Source: a virus. Taken from it: a stretch of 64,000 nucleotides of DNA. The DNA lies in IMG/VR virus record IMGVR_UViG_3300013307_000003, positions 1 to 64,000 of that record; one strand, 5' to 3'. The position numbers and the translations under genes are program-made. This document shows, one piece after another, positions 9,227 through 16,427 of the stretch; position 1 is the first letter of the stretch, and each line of letters starts with the position of its first letter. A model generated the notes under the pieces. The model did no database searches and had not been told where the DNA came from. It saw only the letters and a program-made list of their open reading frames with translations.

Positions 9227-9724
9227 ATGCAAGCGGTAACGACTATTCAAGGGACGAAGCGGCACATGCCTACATTTACGCCCGGTTGGAACGCCCCCAC
9301 ATACCTGACGATCGCCATAGCCTGTATAGGCACTGCCGGTCTCGTGATCGTCGCGTTCGTCACGTCGCGCTATAGCCTGCTCTCAAAAATCCTCGAAAGC
9401 AAGGATGCCGACAATAAGCTATCCGAGGAGCGGGCGCAGGCGTTCACGAACCGTTTTGACGGCATGGAGAACAAGCTCCACTCAATCGAGGCGGAACTGC
9501 AAACGAGCAGGAGCGAGACGCTGGCAGCGCGGCAGGAGATACTGGCAGTCAAGCAGGAAAACGCCGACCTGCGCGCTGAGAACGCGACACTCAAGATCGC
9601 GATGCAGGCGCGTGACATGGAGTTCGCGGCGATGAAGACGGAGAATAAGCGGCTCTCCGGGGAGTGCGAGAGCATGAGGCGGAGGATACAGCAACTACAT
9701 CCGGATAAGGATTTGATTGGGTAA
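9227..9724 (+). CDS. Membrane-anchored coiled-coil protein, spanin candidate (165 aa)
   Basis: One transmembrane helix (about residues 27-46, LTIAIACIGTAGLVIVAFV) followed by a long uninterrupted coiled coil (residues 50-150, E/K/L/A-rich heptads). That layout, an N-terminal anchor with a periplasmic coiled coil, is typical of inner-membrane spanins, and it lies just before small two-helix membrane proteins and the endolysin. No overlapping lipoprotein partner is visible, so the spanin role is only inferred. AGGATAGG lies 3-4 bases before the ATG. A short ATCAC/GTGAT hairpin at 9203-9215 sits just upstream. Confidence 0.7.
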   Translation: MQAVTTIQGTKRHMPTFTPGWNAPTYLTIAIACIGTAGLVIVAFVTSRYSLLSKILESKDADNKLSEERAQAFTNRFDGMENKLHSIEAELQTSRSETLAARQEILAVKQENADLRAENATLKIAMQARDMEFAAMKTENKRLSGECESMRRRIQQLHPDKDLIG

Positions 9725-9737
9725 CGGAGGCAAGGCA

Positions 9738-9926
9738 ATGTCATTGTTAATCAGTTTACTTATAACAGCACTGGTGGTGTGGCTGATCTTCTACTGTATC
9801 GGTAAGCTACCACTTGACCCGGTTGTCAAGCAGGTCGTGCAGGTCGTGCTTGCGGTCCTGTGCTTGATCTGGCTGTTGCAGGTGTTCCTGCACATCGCGC
9901 CGGGGTTCTGGTATCCGAGGTACTGA
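9738..9926 (+). CDS. Holin-like membrane protein, Thivi_2564-type (62 aa)
   Basis: ATG at 9738 chosen because GGAGG ends 7 bases before it; an upstream start overlapping the previous gene is less likely. Two hydrophobic helices (residues 3-22 and 30-55) flank the short loop KLPLDPVVKQ. The pattern L-P-L/I-D-x-x-V/I-K-Q before a second helix ending in WLLQ matches the small Thivi_2564 family of phage and bacterial membrane proteins. Size, topology and location between the spanin candidate and the endolysin suit a holin, which is not proven for this family. Confidence 0.7.
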   Translation: MSLLISLLITALVVWLIFYCIGKLPLDPVVKQVVQVVLAVLCLIWLLQVFLHIAPGFWYPRY

Positions 9927-9936
9927 GGAGAAAACA

Positions 9937-10341
9937 ATGAGCATAGACCTATTCAACGAAATCAAGGGGCTTGCCGGGAACCTGCCGGTCGGTGCGTTCA
10001 AAGCCCTGCCGCCAGATCGGTGGGACCACGTTTCTTTCCAGGGCGTTCAGAAGGCGAAGGTCACGGCTCACAGCGTGGGCTTCGATCCGATCCATCAGAT
10101 TGCGACGGCCTCGTGGACCTACGCCGACCTCGTGGACCCTTCGAAGGTCGATACGATCAAGGCGACGATTGACGCCAAGGGGCACGCGACGATCACGCTC
10201 GACGGCGTTTCCGAGGCGAATGCGCGGATTGCGGTGAGGCCGATCGTGCAGCTCTTTTCGGTGAAGTTCTCGATTGAGTTGATCTATGATTTGAATGGCG
10301 TGAGGCAGGATACGAGGCTAGACGGCAGGGCATTCCCGTAG
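9937..10341 (+). CDS. Conserved-looking soluble protein of unknown function (134 aa)
   Basis: Preceded by GAGGAG and an A-rich spacer. No membrane segment or signal. Mixed alpha/beta pattern with charged strands (VTAHSVGFDP, ATIDAKGHATITLDGV) and a C-terminal strand pair. Located in the lysis region between two small membrane proteins; it could be a virion or lysis accessory protein. No family recognised. Confidence 0.7.
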   Translation: MSIDLFNEIKGLAGNLPVGAFKALPPDRWDHVSFQGVQKAKVTAHSVGFDPIHQIATASWTYADLVDPSKVDTIKATIDAKGHATITLDGVSEANARIAVRPIVQLFSVKFSIELIYDLNGVRQDTRLDGRAFP

Positions 10342-10390
10342 CCTGTGCGTGGCACTGAGAGGCCCTAGCGCATGATCTGAGGGGAACCGT

Positions 10391-10564
10391 ATGACTAATC
10401 GAATAGATCGCGAAATCGCTGAGATGAAACAGCGGCGCGAAGTCGTGATTGAGCAGATCGTGCAGGCGTTTCAGAGGGCGCACAAGACGGTCGCGCCGAT
10501 TATCGACAGAGAAGCAAAGGCAGAGCGCGTTCCTGCAGAAATCATGAACCTTCGGTTGGATTGA
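10391..10564 (+). CDS. Short helical protein (57 aa)
   Basis: ATG preceded by GAGGGGA. Highly charged and helical, with heptad-like spacing in residues 5-40 (R-E-I-A-E-M-K-Q-R-R then VVIEQIVQAF). No membrane segment. It fills the gap between its neighbours exactly and uses a good ribosome site. Function unknown. Confidence 0.65.
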   Translation: MTNRIDREIAEMKQRREVVIEQIVQAFQRAHKTVAPIIDREAKAERVPAEIMNLRLD

Positions 10565-10577
10565 AAGGACACGAGAA

Positions 10578-10841
10578 ATGCATTACAAGAATGGCCGCGA
10601 AGCGAAAATCGGGGACAAGGTTGTGCTATTCCCAACATATGGGGCACCTGTCATCGGCATACTGTACGATGCCGTCGCTGGCAACAACTACTGCAACGGT
10701 CGGCTTGCTCCGGTGTCGCCTTCTGATCCATCTCCGAACCTCCGGGAATGCCTTCATTTCGATGATGTGAAGGACGCCGTGACTGCGTCGGGTGTCGTAT
10801 TCGACAACAAGGATGAGCCTGTTGTTAAGGCTGAGCAATGA
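10578..10841 (+). CDS. Small conserved phage protein (87 aa)
   Basis: Starts HYKNGREAKIGDKVV, a pattern seen in many short phage proteins that begin with a small SH3-like barrel (Y-x-N-G-R-E-A-x-x-G-D-x-V). The rest has conserved-looking N and C residues (NNYCNGRL) but no catalytic motif. GAAAGGA precedes the ATG. Unknown role; sits between tail and lysis genes. Confidence 0.7.
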   Translation: MHYKNGREAKIGDKVVLFPTYGAPVIGILYDAVAGNNYCNGRLAPVSPSDPSPNLRECLHFDDVKDAVTASGVVFDNKDEPVVKAEQ

Positions 10842-10899
10842 AAGCGCAACCCGTAAATATCGGCTTCGGCAAGCTGTAAGCGGTGAAAGGGATTATCGA

Positions 10900-11145
10900 A
10901 TGATCAGCGAGATTACGGCTCGTGCGCTTACGCTTTCGACGGGCAAGCGTCTGGAATTGACGGAGGCTGAGCACGAAGAGCTTGAGACATGGTTCTGCGA
11001 GGCGAACGCCCTGCCTCTGCGCACGGCGAACCCACCACCGATTTACCTGACACAGACGCCAAGCGTGCCGCCCGAGATGAGCGAGCCGGTAGTGAATAGC
11101 GGACTGGTGACGACGGACCCTCCTCCGGGCGGGGAGGCGGCATGA
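10900..11145 (+). CDS. Small helical protein with proline-rich tail (81 aa)
   Basis: ATG at 10900 chosen because GAAAGG is 9 bases upstream; the frame is open further upstream to a GTG-type start inside the previous gene. Residues 1-45 are helical (LTEAEHEELETWFCEANAL), then a P/T-rich tail (TANPPPIYLTQTP and VTTDPPPGGEAA). It overlaps the following membrane protein by ATGA. Unknown. Confidence 0.65.
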   Translation: MISEITARALTLSTGKRLELTEAEHEELETWFCEANALPLRTANPPPIYLTQTPSVPPEMSEPVVNSGLVTTDPPPGGEAA

Positions 11146-11372
11146 GCAAGATAAATCCTATCATCTGGGCAATCATCGTCGCGATGCTAGCAGAGGTGGC
11201 TCTGACGCTGGCGAAATTGCCGGTACCTGCCATCATAGACCATGCCCTTTTCGTGTTTATTGGCGTGCTGGTGCCGTATGAGCGGTTCTTGCCCAACCAG
11301 ACCACGAGTGTAAGCAGCATAAGCACGGTTACACCGCCGCCTGCTGATCCATCCGGGCCGCCTGCGATATAA
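11142..11372 (+). CDS. Small membrane protein, holin candidate (76 aa)
   Basis: Two hydrophobic segments (about 6-25, IIWAIIVAMLAEVALTL, and 33-48, ALFVFIGVLVPY) and a T/S/P-rich cytoplasmic-type tail. It overlaps the upstream gene by 4 bases (ATGA). This is the last gene before a 390-base noncoding stretch, and its end overlaps a TATAAT box. A second small membrane protein besides the one at 9738 suggests a holin/antiholin pair, which is inference. Confidence 0.7.
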   Translation: MSKINPIIWAIIVAMLAEVALTLAKLPVPAIIDHALFVFIGVLVPYERFLPNQTTSVSSISTVTPPPADPSGPPAI

Positions 11373-11373
11373 T
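11344..11373 (+). promoter_or_regulatory. Promoter for the noncoding RNA
   Basis: A perfect TATAAT at 11368-11373 overlaps the stop of the preceding gene. The -35 region is weak (CTGATC at 11344-11349, spacing 18). In GC-rich surroundings an exact -10 followed 6-7 bases later by a strong 5' hairpin is suggestive of a start near 11380. Confidence 0.5.
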
Positions 11374-11379
11374 AGAAGT

Positions 11380-11690
11380 CCGGGTACGCAACCAAGTGGT
11401 ACCGGGACGCGGCCCACTCTAAAAACCGTCCCACCGATTTACCGATTTGATCCTGCGGCGGCGTGGAGGGACAACGAAGGTTGGCTCCCTTAATCGACAC
11501 GCTCAAGTAAAGCCTGGTGTTCCCTACCGTTGGTGATTAGACTATAAGCCGACGGGGTTTGCAGTCGTTCCGCAAGATCGATGAACACAAGCCGGAGTAG
11601 CGACCGGCCCGCAGATCAAAACCACAGTGGGTCTGGTAATTCACCGGGTCGGCGCGCCGCTTCTGAACAAGGACCGGCGCGCTTTTAGTT
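11380..11690 (+). ncRNA. Candidate structured noncoding RNA (about 310 nt)
   Basis: No reading frame of note occupies 11373-11764. The predicted transcript opens with a hairpin, GTCCGGGTAC / GTACCGGGAC (11379-11409, 10-bp stem with one mismatch). A GCCGG/CCGGC hairpin lies near 11591, and the transcript ends in a GC-rich terminator at 11652-11690. It does not fold as a tRNA by eye. The role is unknown; its position between lysis-type membrane genes and the endolysin operon suggests a regulator or a processed leader. Confidence 0.5.
11651..11690 (+). terminator. Intrinsic terminator
   Basis: Perfect 8-bp GC stem GCGCGCCG (11652-11659) / CGGCGCGC (11675-11682) with a 15-base loop, followed directly by TTTTAGTTT. 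It separates the noncoding RNA from the endolysin operon. Confidence 0.7.
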
Positions 11691-11724
11691 TGTCACCGGA
11701 GAACCGCATGAAACCGCGATTTAC

Positions 11725-11758
11725 CTTCCTGTAGTGCTGTCTTAGCACTTACAGGAGG
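11725..11758 (+). promoter_or_regulatory. Hairpin that sequesters a Shine-Dalgarno site
   Basis: CTTCCTGTAGTGCT (11725-11738) pairs with AGCACT-T-ACAGGAGG (11744-11758) around a GTCTT loop, with one bulged T and one G-U pair. The 3' arm contains the complete AGGAGG (11753-11758) used by the GTG at 11765, so the ribosome site is hidden in the stem. This would keep the lysis operon translationally off until the stem is opened. Confidence 0.65.
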
Positions 11759-11764
11759 AGACGA

Positions 11765-12199
11765 GTGAGAACAAGAGACTGGCGGCGGGCGCAGCGTGAG
11801 AAGCGCACGAAGGCCGCCTACAACCGCGCCGTGGATGATTTCAACGACGACCAGGTTGCGCGCAGCATGTTCCCTCGCTATCGCGGGGCGCGCTGGCAGG
11901 ACACGCTTCGTTCGTTCATGAGGAACGAGGGGCGCAATTGGAATTGCGATCGCTTGCGTTGGCGCGAATGCGGGAAGTGTTCACACATTATCGGCCATTG
12001 CGAATGCCACGGATGGAACACGCGCCGCCGAAATGAGGCGATGGCTTACGATCTGCGCGGCACGCCGTGGGAGCACGATCCGCCGCTGAACGAGGAACCG
12101 CCGTTCGGCTATCACGAGGCCGAAACCGAATACGTACCCGACGTTCCGCTACTCAAACGGGTGGCGGATTTTTCTTTGTCTGGAGTTTTATCGCCATGA
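11765..12199 (+). CDS. Basic protein with cysteine cluster (144 aa)
   Basis: GTG start with AGGAGG 6 bases upstream, that site being part of a hairpin. The N-terminus is strongly basic (MRTRDWRRAQREKRTKAAY). A putative zinc site, C-G-K-C-x5-H-C-E-C-H, lies near residues 69-82; the C-terminal half is acidic and P-rich. It overlaps the next gene (ATGA). It looks like a small nucleic-acid or regulator protein, but is unrecognised. First gene of the endolysin operon. Confidence 0.7.
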   Translation: MRTRDWRRAQREKRTKAAYNRAVDDFNDDQVARSMFPRYRGARWQDTLRSFMRNEGRNWNCDRLRWRECGKCSHIIGHCECHGWNTRRRNEAMAYDLRGTPWEHDPPLNEEPPFGYHEAETEYVPDVPLLKRVADFSLSGVLSP

Positions 12200-12402
12200 G
12201 CATCGACACCACAACCCGCCAAGATCAATGGCGCGGCGAGAAGCGTGTCATCCTCCGACTGCGTTCTCCTTTCACGCCTATCGGCTTCATCTCGATCCCG
12301 TACAACGTCGCTGATGAGATGCGCAAGCGCGAGAACATCCTGCACAATCGGGGGCCGGTGAGAGTGGATACGACGGGCAAGGATTGGAGTGCGATAAGAT
12401 GA
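12196..12402 (+). CDS. Small protein of unknown function (68 aa)
   Basis: ATGA overlap with both neighbours (12196-12199 and 12399-12402), so it is translationally coupled within the endolysin operon. Sequence mixes basic strands (KRVILRLRSPFTPIGFISIPY) with a helical middle. No motif recognised. Confidence 0.7.
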   Translation: MSIDTTTRQDQWRGEKRVILRLRSPFTPIGFISIPYNVADEMRKRENILHNRGPVRVDTTGKDWSAIR

Positions 12403-13001
12403 GCACATCACACGGCCTTGATACAACTCAAGATTGCACGCCTCATATTCCAGCGATCAAGGCGGCAGGCATCTCCTTCGTGTGCAGGTACGCCTCCCAC
12501 AGTGCGTGGAAGAACATGACACCGGAGGAAGTGCGGGCACTTTCGAAGGCGGGTATCTACATCTGCACCGTGTGGGAGATAGGCGACCAGGAAAGCTACT
12601 TCACGCGGGCGCAGGGACTAATGGACGGAGCAGGTTCATTCGCTTTTTGCCAACATCTAGGACAGCCGTTCAACTCACCGATTTACTACGCGGTCGATCT
12701 CGACATCAACCCGACCAAAGTAGTCCAGTATTTTCAGGCAGTCCGAGAGAGCCTTCAGCGGCACGGTCAAATCGGTAAGACGACGTACGAGGTCGGTGTG
12801 TACGGACCCGGCGCAGTCTGCAAGTTCCTGCACGATGCAGGGTTAGTTTCGTTCACATGGATAGACCAATCACCGGGACACAGCGGGGCCGACTATGCCG
12901 ATTGGAACCTCAAGCAACTCCCGTCGGCCACAATCGCGGGCATGAATGCGGACGGTGATGTCAGCCGTGGCAACGGCGGCGGATGGATGGTGAAGGCATG
13001 A
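12399..13001 (+). CDS. Endolysin, DUF1906 glycoside hydrolase-like (200 aa)
   Basis: ATG at 12399 overlaps the upstream stop (ATGA). The whole protein matches the DUF1906/Rv2525c-like TIM-barrel domain used by many phage lysins: GLDTTQD at the first strand, AGISFVCRYAS, a YICTVWEIG strand with acidic Glu, PIYYAVDLDI with the Asp pair, YEVGVYGPGAVC and TWIDQS near the end. The family is thought to cleave peptidoglycan glycan chains. No signal peptide, so release through a holin is expected. No separate wall-binding domain is visible. Confidence 0.8.
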   Translation: MSTSHGLDTTQDCTPHIPAIKAAGISFVCRYASHSAWKNMTPEEVRALSKAGIYICTVWEIGDQESYFTRAQGLMDGAGSFAFCQHLGQPFNSPIYYAVDLDINPTKVVQYFQAVRESLQRHGQIGKTTYEVGVYGPGAVCKFLHDAGLVSFTWIDQSPGHSGADYADWNLKQLPSATIAGMNADGDVSRGNGGGWMVKA

Positions 13002-13165
13002 GCACTGACAACACCTCCAACTACCGCAAACGCCGCCCGGCCCCCGAACCCCCAGCCCGCCGTGCCGCTCGGAAGCGCATTCTGGCGGCGTATGCCGAGC
13101 GGAGGAGGAGGATGGAGGAGGCGGTGGTGCGGTGCGTGGTGAGGGGGCAAAGGCAAAACGCGTGA
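12998..13165 (+). CDS. Very basic small protein (55 aa)
   Basis: Overlaps both neighbours (ATGA at 12998, GTGA at 13162). More than a quarter of residues are Arg or Lys; the middle reads like an amphipathic arginine helix (ARRAARKRILAAYAERRRR). It could bind nucleic acid or membranes. Unrecognised. Confidence 0.6.
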   Translation: MSTDNTSNYRKRRPAPEPPARRAARKRILAAYAERRRRMEEAVVRCVVRGQRQNA

Positions 13166-14565
13166 ACATTATAGCTCTCACAGCAAGCCAGACGGCCATT
13201 GACAACCCCGCCGCTATCAACACATGGCTTGACCAGGTCGGCAAGGAGGGACATACCGTCACTCCTCTGACGCTCCCCGCCGATGCTAGCGTTCAGTCCG
13301 TCTGGGACATTATCCAGAGCCACAAACCTAACCATACGCAGTTGTTCGGACGCGTGCCTCTGCCGCTCGTTAGAAGCGTTATTGACGGCCACCTCAATCC
13401 GGATGGAACCATGCGTGCCGGGGAGTGCGTTGCGCCTTACTGCAACGACAGCCTGGACTCGTGGTGGCCGCAAGCCGATGGAACGTTCCTTCAGTCGGGA
13501 GGCTTCGCGAGTTCCCCGGCGGTGCGCACCTGCTCGTTAATTGATGGCTCGAACCTCGTTCAGATTGGCACTGAGCAGGCGATGTTCGACCGCATGATGG
13601 CATTCAATCAAGCGTATCGAACGGGCGCGTTTGACTACGGAACAGATGGATGCTTTGTGGACTATCTCGACCAGATACAGCCGATACGTGCTCAAATCAT
13701 TAGCGACCTTCAGTCCGTTGTTGGAGGAGAGGTTCACGTCACGGATTTGACTACCTCAGTTGACGCCGATAGATGGCATTTCTTCACGGTCAACAAGGGT
13801 AAAAGGTTTCTAGTCGGCGGTTTCTTCGACGGCGGAATTGGTCGTGACGGCGGTGTTGGAGAATACAACACCGGGAGCATGGCCGACTTCGCGAGCGGTA
13901 ACGTGATGATCGCAGTCGCCTTGATGTTTTGCAGCAACGGTTGGATGATGAGGTACTGGCCTCTCCAGAGAGCGTTGCTGGCAGGCGGCTCTGTGGCAGT
14001 GCTCTACGACCCGTGGGCGCAATTTAGCCTTGCGGGTTGGGATGAGACGACGCCTCTTGCAACGGTGTTCCTGCGCGAGATGCGGGCCAACTACGAGATG
14101 ATATTTTCAGGCGTCGGCGACTATACGATTACGAGGAGGGCGGGAGACGTGGCGATTGACCCGAGAGTTGATGGTTTGTTGACCCGCGTCGCCGCTCTGG
14201 AAACCCAGGCGAAGGCTGACGCTATCGCGATTGCGGCACTTACGCCAGGCGGCGGCGGCGACACGACCGACACCGGAACAGCCATCACGATCCTGAGTGC
14301 CAAGTACCGCCAGGTCGCTAGCACGACAACGTTCAAAGACGCCACGGCCGTCGTGCAGGCGCTTGTGGCGTCCGGCAAGCCGTTCTTCGTGTACTCGGAT
14401 GCGAGCGTCAACGGCAACGGCCCGTGCCTGAGCGATCCGAGTTGGGGCGTCAATCCGAAAGACCCGTATCCGGGCGTGCTGAAGGAACTCGTCGTCACTT
14501 ATTCGAAGGGGACGGGTGCGGCGCAGACGGTTGTGTTCGGGCAGTTTGCGGCGGTGGTGTTCTAG
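13162..14565 (+). CDS. Gingipain (C25)-like peptidase with C-terminal beta domain (467 aa)
   Basis: GTG at 13162 overlaps the upstream stop. Residues about 1-340 resemble a caspase-fold C25 domain: an alternating alpha/beta start, THTQLFGRVPLP (the V/I-G-R-x-P strand of gingipain-like proteins), a NPDG turn, a long central region with YGTDGCFVDY, and GGSVAVLYDPW. Catalytic His and Cys cannot be assigned safely. A short coiled coil (VDGLLTRVAALETQAKADA) and a Gly hinge lead to a 95-residue beta domain of the type ending D-P-x-P-G-V-x-K-x-L-V-V-x-Y. Last gene of the tail/lysis operon; virion peptidase is an inference. Confidence 0.55.
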   Translation: MNIIALTASQTAIDNPAAINTWLDQVGKEGHTVTPLTLPADASVQSVWDIIQSHKPNHTQLFGRVPLPLVRSVIDGHLNPDGTMRAGECVAPYCNDSLDSWWPQADGTFLQSGGFASSPAVRTCSLIDGSNLVQIGTEQAMFDRMMAFNQAYRTGAFDYGTDGCFVDYLDQIQPIRAQIISDLQSVVGGEVHVTDLTTSVDADRWHFFTVNKGKRFLVGGFFDGGIGRDGGVGEYNTGSMADFASGNVMIAVALMFCSNGWMMRYWPLQRALLAGGSVAVLYDPWAQFSLAGWDETTPLATVFLREMRANYEMIFSGVGDYTITRRAGDVAIDPRVDGLLTRVAALETQAKADAIAIAALTPGGGGDTTDTGTAITILSAKYRQVASTTTFKDATAVVQALVASGKPFFVYSDASVNGNGPCLSDPSWGVNPKDPYPGVLKELVVTYSKGTGAAQTVVFGQFAAVVF

Positions 14566-15044
14566 GACGCACTTATCCTCAATTGGGCAACGCCCGGCAG
14601 AAGCGGTGGCATCTTGCCGTTCTGATACATTTCACGCAGTTGCGGCTCCGCCCATTCGTGGACGGTCATGCCATTCTCCATCACAGTATCGGCCAGGAAC
14701 TCGCGCTCGATCGTACTGACACCGCACTCAATCGCTTCAAGTTTGGCTTTGAGGATCAAAACGAGCGCGCGCCATCGTTGCCTGCAAGCCTGCTCGTAGA
14801 ATTCATTCTGTGAGTTCTGGACGCGCAGTTTGCCGGTTTCGGTGTGCGTAATCTGCTTATCCTTGCGATCTGGCAGCGGAAGAACCATTCTGATGAAGCG
14901 CGACTGCACCCTGAACCCTATCACGGCATTTTCAGCGTTCCACCCGTGCATAAACTGGTCGGCTCCGTAGCGTTGCAGAATGCGCTCTATCTCAGTCTTA
15001 CTGGTCGCGACCGTCACCCGCGTGTCGCTTGCGTATTTTGACAT
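14562..15044 (-). CDS. Conserved phage protein of unknown function (160 aa)
   Basis: ATG at 15044 chosen over the upstream GTG because GGGAGA lies 9 bases before it. The sequence opens with a small domain (TKTEIERILQRYGADQFMHGWN and a strand FRVQSRFIRMVLPLP) followed by a helical half with an R-x-R-W-R-A-L-V-L pattern; this combination occurs widely in phages with no assigned function. It is the last gene of the long minus-strand operon and overlaps the + strand peptidase stop by 4 bases. Confidence 0.75.
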   Translation of the reverse strand: MSKYASDTRVTVATSKTEIERILQRYGADQFMHGWNAENAVIGFRVQSRFIRMVLPLPDRKDKQITHTETGKLRVQNSQNEFYEQACRQRWRALVLILKAKLEAIECGVSTIEREFLADTVMENGMTVHEWAEPQLREMYQNGKMPPLLPGVAQLRISAS

Positions 15045-15045
15045 G

Positions 15046-15264
15046 TTACTTGTTCTCCCCCACACATTCCTGACATCCCCTGCGCCTGTGCCGTATACAC
15101 TCGCCGACGTTTGGGAGCACCCTGATCTCTGAACCGAAAAGTGGAACGAATGACCTCGGCTTCCTCCGCTCCCGCTCTAGCCCCATGCACAATTTGCAAT
15201 CTGTGGACCACGGTTCAGCGTGCCGGAGTTTGCAAAGACTACATAATCTAATTGTTTTGGCCAT
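15046..15264 (-). CDS. Small zinc-finger protein (72 aa)
   Basis: ATG at 15264. Two CxxC-type clusters (LCSLCKLRH near residues 8-15 and DCKLCMG near 22-28) plus a late cysteine pair suggest a treble-clef or ribbon zinc site. The middle is R/K-rich. It overlaps the end of the HNH gene by 17 bases and abuts the next gene. Nucleic-acid binding inferred. Confidence 0.65.
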   Translation of the reverse strand: MAKTIRLCSLCKLRHAEPWSTDCKLCMGLERERRKPRSFVPLFGSEIRVLPNVGECIRHRRRGCQECVGENK

Positions 15265-15883
15265 GTTTTTTTCGCGCATCCTGTGCCTGCTGCCGAATCG
15301 TAGTGCATTTCCTGCACACGCGTCCAGTAGTGTTTTTTAGCTGACGGATGTAAGTGTTTTCGGGAGAGAACTCGTGACCACGGATGCAATGTGTTTTGAG
15401 ACGATTGTTGTAAGAAGGTGTGCCCGGAGTCACAAATGTATGCTCGGAGTGCGTTAAGTCCTCAAGATGGTCAGGATTGACACAAAGCTTGTTATGGCAA
15501 ATGTGGTGTAAGACTTCCTTTGTCACCACGCGGCCAAAAACAACCGTATAGCTGTATTTGTGAGTGCGCAAGTTTTTTCCGTTGTGATGTATCACGCCGT
15601 ACCCAGAGCCGTCGCTCTTGCCGGGCCAAATCCAGCACCCGTCTTCTTGCACTTTCAGTACTGATAAGAACTTTTGCGGGGACCACTTTCGCACGTGCCA
15701 TCGAATTTTTCTTATCCGTAAACGATTCGCCCGTGTTTCAACGGACGAACTGCTGCGGTTGAGCGCTTCCGCGATTTGTGAGATCGGCACCGATGGGTAA
15801 AACTCACGCAGGTAATCGTCTTCTTCTGTAGACCAAGGGGTATAATTCGCGGCAGCACCGCTTAAACGGGGTAAACTAGTCAT
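15248..15883 (-). CDS. HNH homing endonuclease with SANT-like N-terminus (211 aa)
   Basis: Residues 1-58 form a Myb/SANT-like tri-helix (YTPWSTEEDDYLREFYPS and SQIAEALNRSSSSVETRANRL) for DNA binding. Residues 67-130 are an HNH_3-type core (DGCWIWPGK, RTHKYSY, LHHICHNKLCVNPDHLE). The C-terminus has an H-C-x-R-G-H-E-F-x4-T and C-x2-C zinc module. AAGGAGAT precedes the ATG. It is the intact relative of the interrupted gene at 6675-7331 and shares its promoter-leader. Such free-standing endonucleases drive their own insertion; here it disrupts no visible gene. Confidence 0.85.
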   Translation of the reverse strand: MTSLPRLSGAAANYTPWSTEEDDYLREFYPSVPISQIAEALNRSSSSVETRANRLRIRKIRWHVRKWSPQKFLSVLKVQEDGCWIWPGKSDGSGYGVIHHNGKNLRTHKYSYTVVFGRVVTKEVLHHICHNKLCVNPDHLEDLTHSEHTFVTPGTPSYNNRLKTHCIRGHEFSPENTYIRQLKNTTGRVCRKCTTIRQQAQDARKKHGQNN

Positions 15884-15995
15884 GATGATCTCCTTCTAAT
15901 CCAAGGCGATTGTCCACGCAGAGGGTGTGCCAACACGCCTCTGCATACCCATTTATTTTACCCCAAATTGCTCGTTATTTGTATACCTTTTAAGA
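15884..15995 (-). promoter_or_regulatory. HNH cassette promoter and 5' leader hairpin (copy B)
   Basis: Minus strand: TAAAAT at 15960-15955 (TATAAT in copy A), then the same bulged hairpin at 15944-15918, AAGGAGAT and the ATG at 15883. The match to copy A continues upstream of the -10 (GAGCAATT block), so the whole promoter-leader travelled with the gene. Confidence 0.6.
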
Positions 15996-16394
15996 TCAAA
16001 CCCTGCCTCCTTGTGGCGTATCTTTATATGCTTTGTACGCTCGCTCGAATGCTACCTGCGGGTCTTTGTCTCTTGCCTCCACGAAGTCGTTAGCAAGTTG
16101 GTCATTGTGGATGCGACATACCACGACACCATCCCACGGAAGGAAATCGCTTTCGAATGTAACCTCTACACATTCCGCTTGAAGACGACGCCAAGCGGCC
16201 AGCATCTTGTCAGCCGTCATGGGCGGATCGTGCGTCGGCCATTCCGGTAAATACTCTATCGTGATCTTCTGCGGCTTGATGCCACGATCAATCAATCTCC
16301 TTCTCTCTAATGCAGCCTCTTCCTCGCTCGAAAGAAACTTGGTCATGTCACCGTGCTTTACGGCCCAACAGGGTTGATTATTCAATTCCAACAT
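15996..16394 (-). CDS. Small protein of unknown function (132 aa)
   Basis: AAGGAAGG directly precedes the ATG at 16394; the internal Met at 16346 (MTKFLSSEEE) is an alternative. The N-terminal stretch PCWAVKHGDMTKFLSSEEEA is followed by a helix; a strand pair (ITIEYLPEW, VEVTFESDFLPWDGVVV) and a C-terminal helix complete it. No motif recognised. Early operon. Confidence 0.7.
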   Translation of the reverse strand: MLELNNQPCWAVKHGDMTKFLSSEEEAALERRRLIDRGIKPQKITIEYLPEWPTHDPPMTADKMLAAWRRLQAECVEVTFESDFLPWDGVVVCRIHNDQLANDFVEARDKDPQVAFERAYKAYKDTPQGGRV

Positions 16395-16427
16395 CCTTCC
16401 TTGAATGGCAGAGGCGGCGCGGGCCGG

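Noticed and set aside
11401-11460. tRNA-like segment with CTCTAAA resembling an amber-reading anticodon loop
   Set aside because: Flanking bases do not form an anticodon stem and no T-arm or acceptor stem is present.
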